In this document: positions 1 to 10,212 of the stretch, piece by piece
Position numbering within the stretch: position 1 is the first letter of the stretch
How the letters are laid out: each line of letters opens with the position of its first letter
Assembly: GCA_903959855.1 (NCBI GenBank)
Contig: CAJBYR010000111.1
Span: 1-39,419, forward strand
DNA: 39,419 bases
Reading direction: 5' to 3'
DNA from: an uncultured beta proteobacterium
GTDB taxonomy: Bacteria; Pseudomonadota; Gammaproteobacteria; Burkholderiales; Rhodocyclaceae
Notes under the pieces: generated by a model
What the model was told of the DNA's origin: nothing
The model's input: only the letters and a program-made list of their open reading frames with translations
Databases searched by the model: none
Made by a program: the position numbers and the translations under genes

Positions 1-68
1 TCCGCCAGGCTCAGGCGCCGGTCCTGTTCCTGCGACATGAGTTCGGTGGCTTGCTTGCAGCTGAGCAC
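1..68 (-). CDS. Anti-sigma factor, zf-HC2-like N-terminus (partial, runs off window edge)
   Basis: Minus-strand reading from GTG at 66-68 gives VLSCKQATELMSQEQDRRLSLA, typical of zinc-finger anti-sigma N-termini; lies immediately downstream of a sigma factor gene. Confidence 0.5.
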   Translation of the reverse strand, partial: MLSCKQATELMSQEQDRRLSLA

Positions 69-79
69 GTTTTATCTTC

Positions 80-658
80 CTATGCCGATGCGCCGGCAAA
101 CCAGCGCTGTTCGAGGCAGGCGCGCAAGACCAGGCGAGCGCGATGCAGGACGACCCAGCAATTGGACGTGCTGATGCCGGTTTCCTTACAGATTTCGTCG
201 GTTTCAAGCCCGAGAATTTCGCGCATCATGAATACGCGCGCCGTTTTCGCCGGCAGGTGGTCGAGGCAGGCTTCGAACACGTGCCAGAACTGCTGCTGCT
301 CGAAGGACGCCTCGGGGTCGGCCCAGCGGGCCGGGCGCACATCCGCGCGCCAATGTCCGTCCGGCTCGAACAAGGTCTCGGCCAGCGCATCGTCGCCCTC
401 CGCATCCTGCGCCAGCGCGCTGGCCGGTATTTCGCGACCCTGCAGGCGGATGATGTCGACGATCTTGTTGCGCAGGATGGAAATCAGCCAGGTCTTGTAG
501 GAGGAGCGGCTCTCGAAGTTCTTGCTGCCGGTCAGCGCGGCAAGCAGGGTTTCCTGCACTGCATCCTCGGCCGCGCCGGCATCCCGCAACTGCAGGCGCG
601 CAAAGCGCAGCAGGTCGGGACGCAGGGCATCAAGCTCGGCTTGGCGATCCGGATTCAT
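80..658 (-). CDS. ECF-type RNA polymerase sigma-70 family sigma factor
   Basis: ORF with sigma-2 (RFARLQLRDAGAAEDAVQETLLAAL, SYKTWLISILRNKIVDIIR) and sigma-4 (LPAKTARVFMMREILGLETDEICKETGISTSNCWVVLHRAR) motifs; start taken at MNPDRQAEL rather than the longer ORF. Confidence 0.87.
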   Translation of the reverse strand: MNPDRQAELDALRPDLLRFARLQLRDAGAAEDAVQETLLAALTGSKNFESRSSYKTWLISILRNKIVDIIRLQGREIPASALAQDAEGDDALAETLFEPDGHWRADVRPARWADPEASFEQQQFWHVFEACLDHLPAKTARVFMMREILGLETDEICKETGISTSNCWVVLHRARLVLRACLEQRWFAGASA

Positions 659-822
659 CGGTACTGTTGCCAACGGGAAGGGAACGCATTTTGAACCAAG
701 ATGACTAAGATGGGCAAACCGCGCCGATTCCATGTAAGGATCGCCGCCCCGCCCCGACAGATAGCTGCGGAACACCCGTCACTCCCCGAGGCCGGTGCTC
801 CCACCCATGACAGGAGACAACA

Positions 823-1323
823 ATGAACCGCCGCAACTGGCTTTTTGGAATCACCGGCCTGATCGTCGCCCCCCTGCTGGCGCAACGCCAGGCAGGCGCC
901 GCCGAAACCTTTCCGCTCAACAAGCCGAAGCAGGAATGGAAAAAGCTCCTCGCCGCCGACGCCTATCAGGTGCTGTTTGAGGACGGCACGGAGCGCTCCG
1001 GCAGCAGTGCGCTGAACAACGAAAAGCGCGCCGGTACCTATGCCTGCGCCGCCTGCAACCTGCCGCTGTTCGACGCCGCCCACAAGTACGAAAGCGGCAC
1101 CGGCTGGCCCAGCTTCTGGCAGGGCTTGCCCGGCGCACTGGGCACATCGACAGATTTCAAGCTGATCTATCCGCGGACCGAGTACCACTGCTCGCGTTGC
1201 GGCGGACACCAGGGCCACGTTTTCAACGACGGCCCGCAACCTACAGGCAAGCGCTACTGCAATAACGGCGTGGCCCTGCGCTTCGTCGCCCGCGGCGAGC
1301 CGCTGCCCGCCCTGAGGACCTGA
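823..1323 (+). CDS. msrB: Peptide-methionine (R)-S-oxide reductase MsrB with N-terminal signal/Tat-like leader
   Basis: MNRRNWLFGITGLIVAPLLA leader; CAACNLPLF, SGTGWPSFW, CSRCGGHQGHVFNDGP, RYCNNGVAL motifs. Confidence 0.95.
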   Translation: MNRRNWLFGITGLIVAPLLAQRQAGAAETFPLNKPKQEWKKLLAADAYQVLFEDGTERSGSSALNNEKRAGTYACAACNLPLFDAAHKYESGTGWPSFWQGLPGALGTSTDFKLIYPRTEYHCSRCGGHQGHVFNDGPQPTGKRYCNNGVALRFVARGEPLPALRT

Positions 1324-1325
1324 CC

Positions 1326-1949
1326 ATGCGCCAATCGATCCTGATCGCTGCCGCCGGCCTGGTCCTGGCCTGGGCGGGCTTGACCCGCCCGCCGGAAGCC
1401 GCCGCCGCCCCGGCGGCCACTCCCCCCGGCAGCGCCACGGCGATCTTCGCCGGTGGCTGTTTCTGGTGCACCGAGTCCGACTTCGAAAAGCTGCCCGGCG
1501 TCATCGCGGCCGAATCCGGTTACACGGCAGGGAAAACCGTCAACCCTGCGTACAAGGAAGTCAGTGCCGGCGGCACCGGGCATACCGAGGCCGTGCGCGT
1601 GACCTATGACCCGAAGCTCGTCAGCTATCCGAAGCTGGTTGAGCATTTCTGGCGCACCATCGATCCGACGGTCAAGGACAGGCAGTTCTGCGATGTCGGC
1701 AGCCAGTACCGCAGCGGCATCTACTGGCAAAACGAGTCCGAACGCGCGACCGCCGAAGCCAGTCGCGACGCACTGCTGAAAAGCGGGCGCTTCAAGTCCA
1801 TCCACACGGAAATCATCGCCGCCACGCAATTCTGGCCTGCCGAGGACTACCACCAGGACTACTACAAGAAAAATCCGATCCGCTACCAGTACTACCGCAC
1901 CGGCTGCGGTCGGGATGCTCGCCTGCGGGAGGTCTGGGGCGAGAAATGA
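1326..1949 (+). CDS. msrA: Peptide-methionine (S)-S-oxide reductase MsrA, exported
   Basis: GGCFWCTESDFEKLPGV active-site motif, GYTAGKTVNPAYKEVSAGGTGHTEAVRV, hydrophobic leader. Confidence 0.95.
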   Translation: MRQSILIAAAGLVLAWAGLTRPPEAAAAPAATPPGSATAIFAGGCFWCTESDFEKLPGVIAAESGYTAGKTVNPAYKEVSAGGTGHTEAVRVTYDPKLVSYPKLVEHFWRTIDPTVKDRQFCDVGSQYRSGIYWQNESERATAEASRDALLKSGRFKSIHTEIIAATQFWPAEDYHQDYYKKNPIRYQYYRTGCGRDARLREVWGEK

Positions 1950-1964
1950 CGGGATGCGGGACTT

Positions 1965-2660
1965 ATGCAGGGCGCTGAGCTGTCCATCGTCATCCCGGTG
2001 CTCGACGAAGCGCCGCGGATAGGCGCCCAATTGCAGCAGTTGCAGCTACTGCGGCAAAACAATGTCGAACTCACGGTGGTCGACGGAGGCAGCTCCGACG
2101 GCAGCGCGCAAGCCGCCGCGCCTCTGGCTGACCAGGTCCTGCTCGCACCCCGCGGCCGGGCCCGGCAGATGAACGCCGGCGCCGCGGCAAGCCACGGTCG
2201 GGTTCTGCTCTTCCTCCATGCGGACACAACGCTGCCGCGAAATGCCGCAGGTGCCGTGCTGGAGGCGATCGATGCCGGGGCCCGCTGGGGTCGCTTCGAC
2301 GTGCGCATCGACGGCCGACATCCCATGCTGCGCATCGTCGAACGAATGATGAACTGGCGTTCGCGCCTGACAGGCATCGCCACCGGCGACCAGGCCATTT
2401 TTGTCCGTCGCGACTTGTTCGAGCACGTCGGCGGCTTTCCCGAACTGCCCCTGATGGAGGACATCCGCTTCAGTGCCCTGCTCAAGCGGCAGGCCGCCCC
2501 GGCATGCCTGACCGAAACCGTGACCACATCGGGCCGGCGCTGGCAGAAGCACGGCGTGCTGCGTACCGTCCTGCTGATGTGGTGGCTGCGCGCCGCCTTC
2601 TTCTGTGGTGCCGATCCGGCACGGCTGGCGCGGCAATACGGCTATCGCGAGGCCGGCTGA
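1965..2660 (+). CDS. Glycosyltransferase family 2 (TIGR04283-like)
   Basis: LSIVIPVLDEAPRIGAQLQQL, TVVDGGSSDGS, PRGRARQMNAGA, FLHADTTLP motifs. Confidence 0.85.
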   Translation: MQGAELSIVIPVLDEAPRIGAQLQQLQLLRQNNVELTVVDGGSSDGSAQAAAPLADQVLLAPRGRARQMNAGAAASHGRVLLFLHADTTLPRNAAGAVLEAIDAGARWGRFDVRIDGRHPMLRIVERMMNWRSRLTGIATGDQAIFVRRDLFEHVGGFPELPLMEDIRFSALLKRQAAPACLTETVTTSGRRWQKHGVLRTVLLMWWLRAAFFCGADPARLARQYGYREAG

Positions 2661-2767
2661 TGCGATGGCAACAGCCAAATCACAGGTGTCGCAATTTTTC
2701 ACCTTGCATCGCAACAATCCCGCGCAAGCCCTTGTCAGAAAAAGCGAAACACGGCATATTCGGCATC

Positions 2768-3502
2768 ATGAACCCGAATTCATCGAATTCCGACCACATC
2801 ACCGAGGCTCTGCCTTTCGTGATACGCAGCGTGCGCGACGAGGCGGAACTCGCCAAGGCCGTGGCCATCCGCCGCAGCGCCTATGGCCGCCACGTACCGG
2901 AACTGGCCGCCCGTTTTACCGCGCCGGAGCCCAGCGATCTTGACGGCAGCAGCCGCGTTCTGGTCGCCCTCGCCAAGCTCGACGGCATGCCCCTGGGCAG
3001 CATGCGCTACCGCACCAACCAGTACCAGCCGCTGGATCTTGAACAGTCGGTAACCCTGCCCGCCGCCTTGCGCAACCGGGTGCTGACCGAGGCCACGCGC
3101 CTGGCCGTGAGCCAGGCCGCCGTCGGGCGCGTGGTCAAGGCCATGCTGATGAAAGCCATGTACTTGCAGTGCGAGGCGGGCGGGATTCAAACCATGGTGG
3201 TGACGGCACGCCACCCGATGGATCGCTTTTATCACTGGCTGCTGTTCGAAGATGTCTATCCCGATGGCGATTTCATCCCCATGAAACATGTCGGCATGAT
3301 TCCGCACCGGGTCATGGCCTGCGATGTGGTCGAAACCAAGCGGCGCTGGCAGTCAGTAGACCATCCCTGGTATTCGCTGTTTTTCGAAATGCACCACCCC
3401 GACATCGATCTGACGCCGTTTCCTGTCGTCACGGCGCGCGAAGAGCGCGAGCCGGACGGCACGCGAACCACCGCAAGGACTCGACACCGCGACATGCGCT
3501 AA
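2768..3502 (+). CDS. GNAT-fold acyltransferase, N-acyl amino acid synthase FeeM-like / exosortase-associated acyltransferase-like
   Basis: ORF re-started at ATG 2768 (MNPNSSNSDHITEALPFVIRSVRDEAELAKAVAIRRSAYGRHVPE...); GSMRYRTN, EATRLAVS, HPMDRFYHWLLFEDVY resemble the FeeM-type acyltransferase family. Confidence 0.72.
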   Translation: MNPNSSNSDHITEALPFVIRSVRDEAELAKAVAIRRSAYGRHVPELAARFTAPEPSDLDGSSRVLVALAKLDGMPLGSMRYRTNQYQPLDLEQSVTLPAALRNRVLTEATRLAVSQAAVGRVVKAMLMKAMYLQCEAGGIQTMVVTARHPMDRFYHWLLFEDVYPDGDFIPMKHVGMIPHRVMACDVVETKRRWQSVDHPWYSLFFEMHHPDIDLTPFPVVTAREEREPDGTRTTARTRHRDMR

Positions 3503-3555
3503 GATTCGCGCATGACCCGTAAACGCCGCCACCGCCCGCCCCCGGACGCGGCCAA

Positions 3556-6543
3556 ATGACCCCTCGTACGCGGCGTCTCCTGCTGCTGACTTCGCGCCAA
3601 CTGCTGCGCGGCTTCCTGCAGCGCAATACGCAGTGGCTGACCCGGATTTCCGTAGTTGCGATTCCGTTCGCACTGGGCGCCATCATGCTGCTGGCGCTGT
3701 TCGCATGGGAATCCGATACCGCGGTCAGGCAGCCGCCCAACCTGCCCTTCACTGCGTTGTCATTCGTCCCCGACGACGGGCAGATCGAGCCGGCCGCGGC
3801 CCGCGACGCCCTGCGCGGGGCAAGGCCGGTCACGTCCTTCGACACCCAGCTCTCCGAAGCCCCGGTCTGGTTCGCTTTCACGCCGCCCAAGCTGGAAAGC
3901 GACAGCGCGAGAGCGCCGCTGGTGTACTTCCCGTCGCGCCACATGCGCACCCTCTCCTGCTGGCGCGGCGCCACACTCAAGCCGCTGGGCAGCGCCACCC
4001 GCACCGGTACCGAAGGTGCGCTGGTAGCCGCCAATTCCGGCTTCGCCACCACTGGCGTGGGCCTCTCCGGCATCCCCTTGTTGTGTCGCGCAACGTTTAT
4101 CGGGCCGGCGCGACTTTCGGTGACGACCTGGAAGGCCGCGGATTTCGACCTCTCGACACGCGCCTTTGCCAACGACATGGGTCTGCTCGAAGGCGGCCTC
4201 ACGGTTCTGGCGATCTTCATGCTGCTGGCGGCCCTGGTCAATCGCGAACCGCTGTACATCGTGTTTGCCGCCTGGCTGATCGTGAATGCCCGGCTTGGCG
4301 CCAACTCCGCCGGCTGGGACACGCTCTGGCTCGGCCACCAGGTGCCCGCCGGCTGGCTCGACGGCATGCGGAAGATAGTTTTCGCCAGCAACTTCCCGCT
4401 GACGGTGTACCTGTTCACGCGCCTGTTCCAGAACGACCTGGCCAAAGTCGGCAAGGACACGTTGCTGCGCGTGCTGGAACTGCTCTACCTGCCGATGTTC
4501 GCCGCAGCACTGTTGCTGCCCTATCGCCATTTCATTCCCATGCTCTGGCTGGGCTCCTTCATCGGCTACGGCATCATCGTCTATTACCTGGGCAGCATCC
4601 TGCTGGTGTCGCGCTCGCGCATCGCGATGTGGTTTGCCGCCTCGCTGGTGGTGACGGCCGTGGCGGGCTTTGCCGAGGTGATCAAGGCCATGTTCGGCCT
4701 GCCCGGCCCCCTGCCCTACGTCAATAGCGTCACCGCCGCGCTGAGCTCCGGCCTGCTGGTGGCAATGGCGCTGGCCGAACAGATGCGCATCGAGCGCTCG
4801 GGACGCAAGGGCGCGGAGAAAGCGCTGCAGAAGACCTACGACCAGGTGCCGGTGGCCTTCTTCACCGCCGACGCGACCGGGCGCCTGCTGCGCGGCAATC
4901 CGGCACTGGGCCGCCTGCTCGGCCTGCAGGTACTGGGCGGCGGCACCCGCTGGCAGGATTATTTCGAACCCGGCACCTGGGAATCGCTATGCAGCCTGCT
5001 GGCAGACGGCCCGCGCGCCCAGCTGCGTTTCCAGTCGTCCGACCACGGCGCCTGGTATGAGGCGCGCGCGTCGATCGGCGAAAGCCTGATCGAAGGTTCG
5101 ATCGAGGACATCACCGAAGCGGTGACGGCGAACCGCAAGCTGATGTACCTCGCCGACCACGACCAGCTCACCGGCACGCTCTCGCGGCGCGCCATCGAGC
5201 AGGCGCTGCGCGGCGCGATCCGCTCCGCCGGAGAGCACGCCCCGGTCACGCTGGCCTACATGGATCTCGACCGCTTCAAAACCGTGAATGACCTCTTCGG
5301 CCATACCGCCGGCGACGAGGTGCTGCGCCAGTTGTGCAACCGCATGGCCACTTCGCTGGGCACCGAGCACCTGCTGGGACGCATCGGCGGTGATGAGTTC
5401 CTCATCCTGCTGCGCGGCACCACCCTGGCCGAAGCCACCGCGAAGTGCCGCGACCTGGTGGATCTGATCGACGGCAGCCCTTTCCGGGTTCAGGAACTGG
5501 CCTTCCGCATCGGCGTTTCCTTCGGCGCCGTCGAGGTGACCCCGGGCATCGAGATCGCCGACCTGATCTCCGCCGCCGACCGCGCCTGCCGCGACGCCAA
5601 ACGCCAGTCAAGATCCGGCCACGTCGTGGCCTATGGTGCGGATGCCCCGGCCTTCCAGGAGCATGAAGAGGAACGCTTGCTGGTGGCACGCCTGACGCCG
5701 GAACGCGCGCCGGAATTCCTCGCCATCGCCATGCAGCCGATCATGTCGCTGCACGATCCGCAGGGTAGCCTGGATTTCGAGGTGCTGCTGCGCGCCCGGG
5801 CGCCGGATGGCAGCGTCATGCCCGCCGGACGGGTGATCTCGGTGGCCGAAGCCCATGGCCGCGTCGGCGTGATCGACCGCTGGGTGCTGGCCACGGTGCT
5901 GGAATGGCTGGACACGCATCTGGCCCAGCTTGCCGGAACACGTTTCGTCACGGTCAATTTTTCCGGCGCCTCGATCAACGACGAACAGTTCATGGCCGAT
6001 GCCTATGCCATGCTGCGCGCCCACCCGCGTGCTGCGGCGCGGCTTTGCGCCGAAATCACGGAGGGCGTCGCGCTGCGCGATTTCGACCAGACCCGGCGCG
6101 TGCTCGAACGCCTGCGCGAATTCGACGTCAAGCTGGCGCTGGACGATTTCGGTGCCGGCTACACCTCCTTCATGTACCTCTCCGACCTCCAGGCCGATGT
6201 CATCAAGATCGACGGCGCCATCGTCGAATCCGCCGCGCGCCACCCGTCGCGACTTTCGATCGTGCAGGCGATCGCCGATCTGTCGCGCAACCTGGGCATG
6301 CGCTCGATCGCCGAATGGGTGGAAGATGCCGCCACCTTGCGCGCCATGGCCGAAGTCGGCATCGACTATATCCAGGGCTTCGCCGTCGCCCGCCCCATGG
6401 CGCCGCGCGAGATCCTGCTCGGGCCCCACGCCGCACACTGGATTGCCGACGGCACGATACACGCCGCGCTGGCCGACATCCAGGCCAACCGCCTGATGGT
6501 CGATGACGGCGCGGTGTATTCCGCCGGCAAGAACCTGCACTAG
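3556..6543 (+). CDS. Membrane 7TMR-DISM-like sensor with PAS, GGDEF and EAL domains (diguanylate cyclase/phosphodiesterase)
   Basis: Multiple hydrophobic segments; PAS-like segment; [16 protein letters not shown] domain with [44 protein letters not shown]. Confidence 0.94.
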   Translation: MTPRTRRLLLLTSRQLLRGFLQRNTQWLTRISVVAIPFALGAIMLLALFAWESDTAVRQPPNLPFTALSFVPDDGQIEPAAARDALRGARPVTSFDTQLSEAPVWFAFTPPKLESDSARAPLVYFPSRHMRTLSCWRGATLKPLGSATRTGTEGALVAANSGFATTGVGLSGIPLLCRATFIGPARLSVTTWKAADFDLSTRAFANDMGLLEGGLTVLAIFMLLAALVNREPLYIVFAAWLIVNARLGANSAGWDTLWLGHQVPAGWLDGMRKIVFASNFPLTVYLFTRLFQNDLAKVGKDTLLRVLELLYLPMFAAALLLPYRHFIPMLWLGSFIGYGIIVYYLGSILLVSRSRIAMWFAASLVVTAVAGFAEVIKAMFGLPGPLPYVNSVTAALSSGLLVAMALAEQMRIERSGRKGAEKALQKTYDQVPVAFFTADATGRLLRGNPALGRLLGLQVLGGGTRWQDYFEPGTWESLCSLLADGPRAQLRFQSSDHGAWYEARASIGESLIEGSIEDITEAVTANRKLMYLADHDQLTGTLSRRAIEQALRGAIRSAGEHAPVTLAYMDLDRFKTVNDLFGHTAGDEVLRQLCNRMATSLGTEHLLGRIGGDEFLILLRGTTLAEATAKCRDLVDLIDGSPFRVQELAFRIGVSFGAVEVTPGIEIADLISAADRACRDAKRQSRSGHVVAYGADAPAFQEHEEERLLVARLTPERAPEFLAIAMQPIMSLHDPQGSLDFEVLLRARAPDGSVMPAGRVISVAEAHGRVGVIDRWVLATVLEWLDTHLAQLAGTRFVTVNFSGASINDEQFMADAYAMLRAHPRAAARLCAEITEGVALRDFDQTRRVLERLREFDVKLALDDFGAGYTSFMYLSDLQADVIKIDGAIVESAARHPSRLSIVQAIADLSRNLGMRSIAEWVEDAATLRAMAEVGIDYIQGFAVARPMAPREILLGPHAAHWIADGTIHAALADIQANRLMVDDGAVYSAGKNLH

Positions 6544-6557
6544 GGCCCGCTTCGATC

Positions 6558-9086
6558 ATGACCCTGCGCGGAAAGATCTGGCTTGCACTTGCCCTTCTGG
6601 CGGCAACCATTTCGCTGCTCGACCTCGGCTTCGAATACCGCCGCGCCGCCGCGGATCAGCATCGCGAGCAGCTGAATGATGCGCGCGGCATGGGCAACCT
6701 GCTGCTGGCGACGCGCCGCGTTTACCACGGGCAGGTCATCGACGGAAAGGCCGGCGACGGCTTCGTCGCCGAACTCGCCCTGGCGCGGATCTCGCGGGAA
6801 TTCTCGCGGATATACTCGGGCGGGGTGAGCTTCCGCAATGTCGCGGACCGGCCGCGCAATCCGGAGAACCAGGCCGACCGCTCCGAACTCGATGCCATCA
6901 AGTGGTTCCGCGACAACCCCGGGGCAGGCGAGCATTTGCAGCCCGTCGTCGACATGAGCGGCACCGCCCTGCTGCAGTACAGCCTGCCGCTGCGCATCGA
7001 GTCGTCCTGCCTGCAATGCCACGGCCCGTCCGGGCGCAATGCGGGAACCTCGCGGGGCGACGAATTCAAGGCCGGCGAAGTGCGCGGACTGATCAGCATC
7101 AAGCTGCCGATCACCCAGTACAAAGCTTTCGCCCTCGACCATTGGCTGAGCCGCCTGGGCTGGAGCCTGCCGGCCTATGCGCTGGTCTTCCTCGCCCTCG
7201 GCCTGTTGATGGATCGCCTGATACTGCGCCGCCTGGACCGCATTCGCGCCGGTACGCGACAATTCGCTGCCGGTGACGGCACGCTGCGCCTGGCGGATGC
7301 CGGCAACGACGAACTGGGCGAACTGGCGCAGGAACTGAACCAGATGGCCGACCAGGTCGCCGAGCGCACCGAAGCACTCGCCGCCAGCCGCGAGGAGCTC
7401 AGCCAGCATCGCGACCAGCTCGAGGAACAGGTCATCACACGCACCATCGAGCTGGCCTCGGCCAAGGAGGTTGCGGAAAAGGCCAATCTCGCCAAGAGCC
7501 GCTTCCTCGCCAACATCAGCCATGAAATCCGCACGCCGATGAACGCCATCATCGGCCTTACCCATCTCCTGCGGCGCAATGATCCGACGCCGGAACAGGC
7601 CGAACGCCTGGCCAAGGTCGACACCGCGGCCAACCATCTGCTGGCGGTAATCAACGACATCCTCGACATCTCCAAGATCGAGTCGGACACGATCGAGCTG
7701 GAACAGCAGGACTTCGCCCTGGGCGCGGTATTCGACCATGTGCGATCGCAAACCTTTGATGAAGCCAGGGCGCGCGACCTGGTGCTGGAAGTCGATGCCG
7801 GGTCGGTGCCGATGTGGCTGCGCGGCGACCCTCTGCGCCTGCGCCAGGCGCTGTACAACTATGTCTGCAACGCGATCAAGTTTTCCGAGCATGGCCGCAT
7901 CCGGCTGCACGCGATCCTGCTCGCGGAACAGGGCGACGAACTGCTGCTGCGCTTCGATGTCGAGGACAACGGCATCGGCGTCGAGGAAGCACAGCTATCC
8001 AGTCTGTTCCGCGCCTTCGAACAAGTCGATACCTCGGATACCCGCAGCTACGGCGGCACCGGGCTGGGCCTGGCCATCACGCGCCGCCTGGCCGAACTCA
8101 TGGGTGGCGAAGTCGGCGTCGAGAGCCGGCCCGGTCAAGGCAGCCGCTTCTGGTTCACCGCCCGCCTGCACCGTGGCCATGGCGTCATGCCGCCAGCGGC
8201 AGAGATCAGCACGGAAACCGCGGAAAGCGGACTGCGCCGCAACCACGGTGGTGCCAGGGTGCTGTTGGTCGAAGACAACGCGATCAACCGCGAAGTCGCG
8301 CTGGAACTGCTGTACGGCGCCGGCATGGACGCCGACATTGCCGTCGATGGCCGCGATGCGCTGGACAAGGCCGCCGCCAGGCGCTACCGGCTGATCCTGA
8401 TGGACGTGCAGATGCCGCGCATGGATGGCCTTGAAGCCACGCGCGCGATCCGCATGCTGCCGGGCAATCGTGAGATTCCCATCCTGGCGCTGACGGCCAA
8501 TGTTTACGAGGAGAACCGGCGTGCCTGCCATGACGCGGGGATGGACGATTTCGTCGCCAAACCCGTCAACCCCGAGGACCTGTATGCCGCCTTGCTGAAG
8601 TGGCTGCAGCGCAGCCCGCCGCCACCAGCCGGGCCGGAGCCTACGGCGCAGCGGTCAGCGCCAGCCAGGGCCGCCACCGGCCATGGCATCGCACCCGCGG
8701 TGCCGATGCGGGATGCCGAGGAATGGCGCCGACGCCTGCAGGCGGTTTCCGGCCTGGATTTCGAGCGCGGTCTTGACGTGGTGCGCGGCGATGTCCGTAC
8801 CTATTCGCGCATCCTCGCCCTGTTCGCCGAGACGCATTTCAAGGACATCGCACGGCTTGAGGAGTACCGTGTCGGCGGGAATATCGCGGCGCTCAAGGAA
8901 GTCTCCCATACGCTGAAGGGATCGGCCGGCAGCGTCGGCGCGCTGAAGCTCGCCGACGCATCCAAACACCTGCATGCCCTGATCCTCAAGGAAGGCCCGG
9001 CCGGGGAGATCGACGCCAGTTGCCGGGTCCTGGTCGCCAAGCTGGAAGCGACGATTGCGGAGTTGCGCGAGGCGCTGGGCGAATAA
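6558..9086 (+). CDS. Hybrid histidine kinase: DUF3365/haem-c (CXXCH) sensor, HAMP, HisKA, HATPase_c, REC, Hpt
   Basis: [12 protein letters not shown] haem-c site in periplasmic region; [59 protein letters not shown]. Confidence 0.93.
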   Translation: MTLRGKIWLALALLAATISLLDLGFEYRRAAADQHREQLNDARGMGNLLLATRRVYHGQVIDGKAGDGFVAELALARISREFSRIYSGGVSFRNVADRPRNPENQADRSELDAIKWFRDNPGAGEHLQPVVDMSGTALLQYSLPLRIESSCLQCHGPSGRNAGTSRGDEFKAGEVRGLISIKLPITQYKAFALDHWLSRLGWSLPAYALVFLALGLLMDRLILRRLDRIRAGTRQFAAGDGTLRLADAGNDELGELAQELNQMADQVAERTEALAASREELSQHRDQLEEQVITRTIELASAKEVAEKANLAKSRFLANISHEIRTPMNAIIGLTHLLRRNDPTPEQAERLAKVDTAANHLLAVINDILDISKIESDTIELEQQDFALGAVFDHVRSQTFDEARARDLVLEVDAGSVPMWLRGDPLRLRQALYNYVCNAIKFSEHGRIRLHAILLAEQGDELLLRFDVEDNGIGVEEAQLSSLFRAFEQVDTSDTRSYGGTGLGLAITRRLAELMGGEVGVESRPGQGSRFWFTARLHRGHGVMPPAAEISTETAESGLRRNHGGARVLLVEDNAINREVALELLYGAGMDADIAVDGRDALDKAAARRYRLILMDVQMPRMDGLEATRAIRMLPGNREIPILALTANVYEENRRACHDAGMDDFVAKPVNPEDLYAALLKWLQRSPPPPAGPEPTAQRSAPARAATGHGIAPAVPMRDAEEWRRRLQAVSGLDFERGLDVVRGDVRTYSRILALFAETHFKDIARLEEYRVGGNIAALKEVSHTLKGSAGSVGALKLADASKHLHALILKEGPAGEIDASCRVLVAKLEATIAELREALGE

Positions 9087-9124
9087 GCGTCGCCCCAACA
9101 TCGCCGTAGCGCCGGCGCCGACTC

Positions 9125-10000
9125 TCAACCCGATCCGTTGCGCCGTCGCTCTGCGCCGGTGTGGTCCAGCCATTCGGCGACCATGGGCCAGAGATTCATT
9201 TCGCATTGCGGCTTGAAAAAGCCGAAATGGCCGATGCGCCTGAGCCCCTGTTGCGCGGGTTCGACCAGGCGGTAATCGACCTTGCGCTGGCGATAGGCCT
9301 CGTGCAGCAGGCGCGATCCGGCCTCGGCGAGCAACTCGTCGTCGGCGAAGCTCAGTGCCAGAACCGGGTAGTCTGCCGTGGCGTAGGCCTCGCGAGCACC
9401 GGGTTCGCCGCTCAGCAGGTACTCCGGGGTCAGGCACCAACGCCGCCACTGGTACATCGCAGCGGTAGGCAGGTCGCCGACAACGCCGATGCGTGAGCCG
9501 GGAAAATAGCCGAACACCGGGCACAGCGCGGGCGCGAGAACATGCCATAACAATGGTGCCGAACGCTTCGTGCGCGGCGACAGGTGGCGTGTCGAACCAC
9601 TGCCGACCGCGATGTTCACCACGCCGGCGAGGTGCTCGCGTGAAGGCAGCAAGGGCGCCACCTGGCCGCCGAAACTGTGGCCGACGACGAACAGCGGATC
9701 ATGGGGCGATGCCATCGTGATCATGCGCAGCAGCGCGTCGTAATCCTTGTGCAGCCAGTCGCCGAGGTCGGCCTTGATATGTCGGCGCGGCCCCTCGAAC
9801 GACTCGCCGATGCCGCGATAGTCAAAGGTCCAGGTGGTGTAGCCGCGCTTCGCCAGAAAGCATGCAAAGGGCGCGTAGAAGGCCTGCGGCACGGCCATCG
9901 CCGCGGCGATGACGACCTGGCCGCGCACCGGGCCGTGCGGGTCGAAACGATGAACGGCGAGTTTGTGGCCGTCGGTGGCGGTGAAGGGGATGCGCTGCAT
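9125..10000 (-). CDS. Alpha/beta hydrolase (serine aminopeptidase S33-like)
   Basis: VVGHSFGGQ nucleophile elbow, DYRGIGES, C-terminal IGHFGFFKPQ. Confidence 0.88.
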   Translation of the reverse strand: MQRIPFTATDGHKLAVHRFDPHGPVRGQVVIAAAMAVPQAFYAPFACFLAKRGYTTWTFDYRGIGESFEGPRRHIKADLGDWLHKDYDALLRMITMASPHDPLFVVGHSFGGQVAPLLPSREHLAGVVNIAVGSGSTRHLSPRTKRSAPLLWHVLAPALCPVFGYFPGSRIGVVGDLPTAAMYQWRRWCLTPEYLLSGEPGAREAYATADYPVLALSFADDELLAEAGSRLLHEAYRQRKVDYRLVEPAQQGLRRIGHFGFFKPQCEMNLWPMVAEWLDHTGAERRRNGSG

Positions 10001-10010
10001 GCGCCAAGTC

Positions 10011-10024
10011 TAGTGAAAATCCCG
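10011..10024. repeat. Left copy of 14-bp direct repeat TAGTGAAAATCCCG flanking the R-M cassette
   Basis: Exact match to 12683-12696; minus-strand reading is CGG GAT TTT CAC TA(G), i.e. RDFH-stop, the last codons of dnaE2. Confidence 0.9.
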
Positions 10025-10044
10025 CCACCTAGACAGCGAAGTCT

Positions 10045-10074
10045 TTGCGGACCGATTCCGCGCGCAGGCATAAT
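10045..10074 (+). promoter_or_regulatory. Possible sigma70 promoter for the R-M operon
   Basis: TTGCGG (10045-10050), 18-nt spacer, CATAAT (10069-10074) upstream of the methyltransferase gene. Confidence 0.3.
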
Positions 10075-10212
10075 GAGACTCAGCATTTTGGAAGTGAGTA
10101 CGGCGTTATTGACGGCCCGCATGGCAATGGCTTTGTGTTGCAGTATTGCCCGCATTTTTCCAGGGATCATGAATTGACATCCAGACAGCTCTACCTTGAT
10201 TTGGATGGCGGA

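Noticed and set aside
2504-2767. N-terminal extension of the FeeM-like ORF overlapping the glycosyltransferase
   Set aside because: Overlaps another gene out of frame; the family-like sequence begins at or after the ATG at 2768.
5779-5793. EVL instead of EAL in the phosphodiesterase domain
   Set aside because: E-(A/V)-L variants are common in active EAL domains and the other catalytic motifs look intact.
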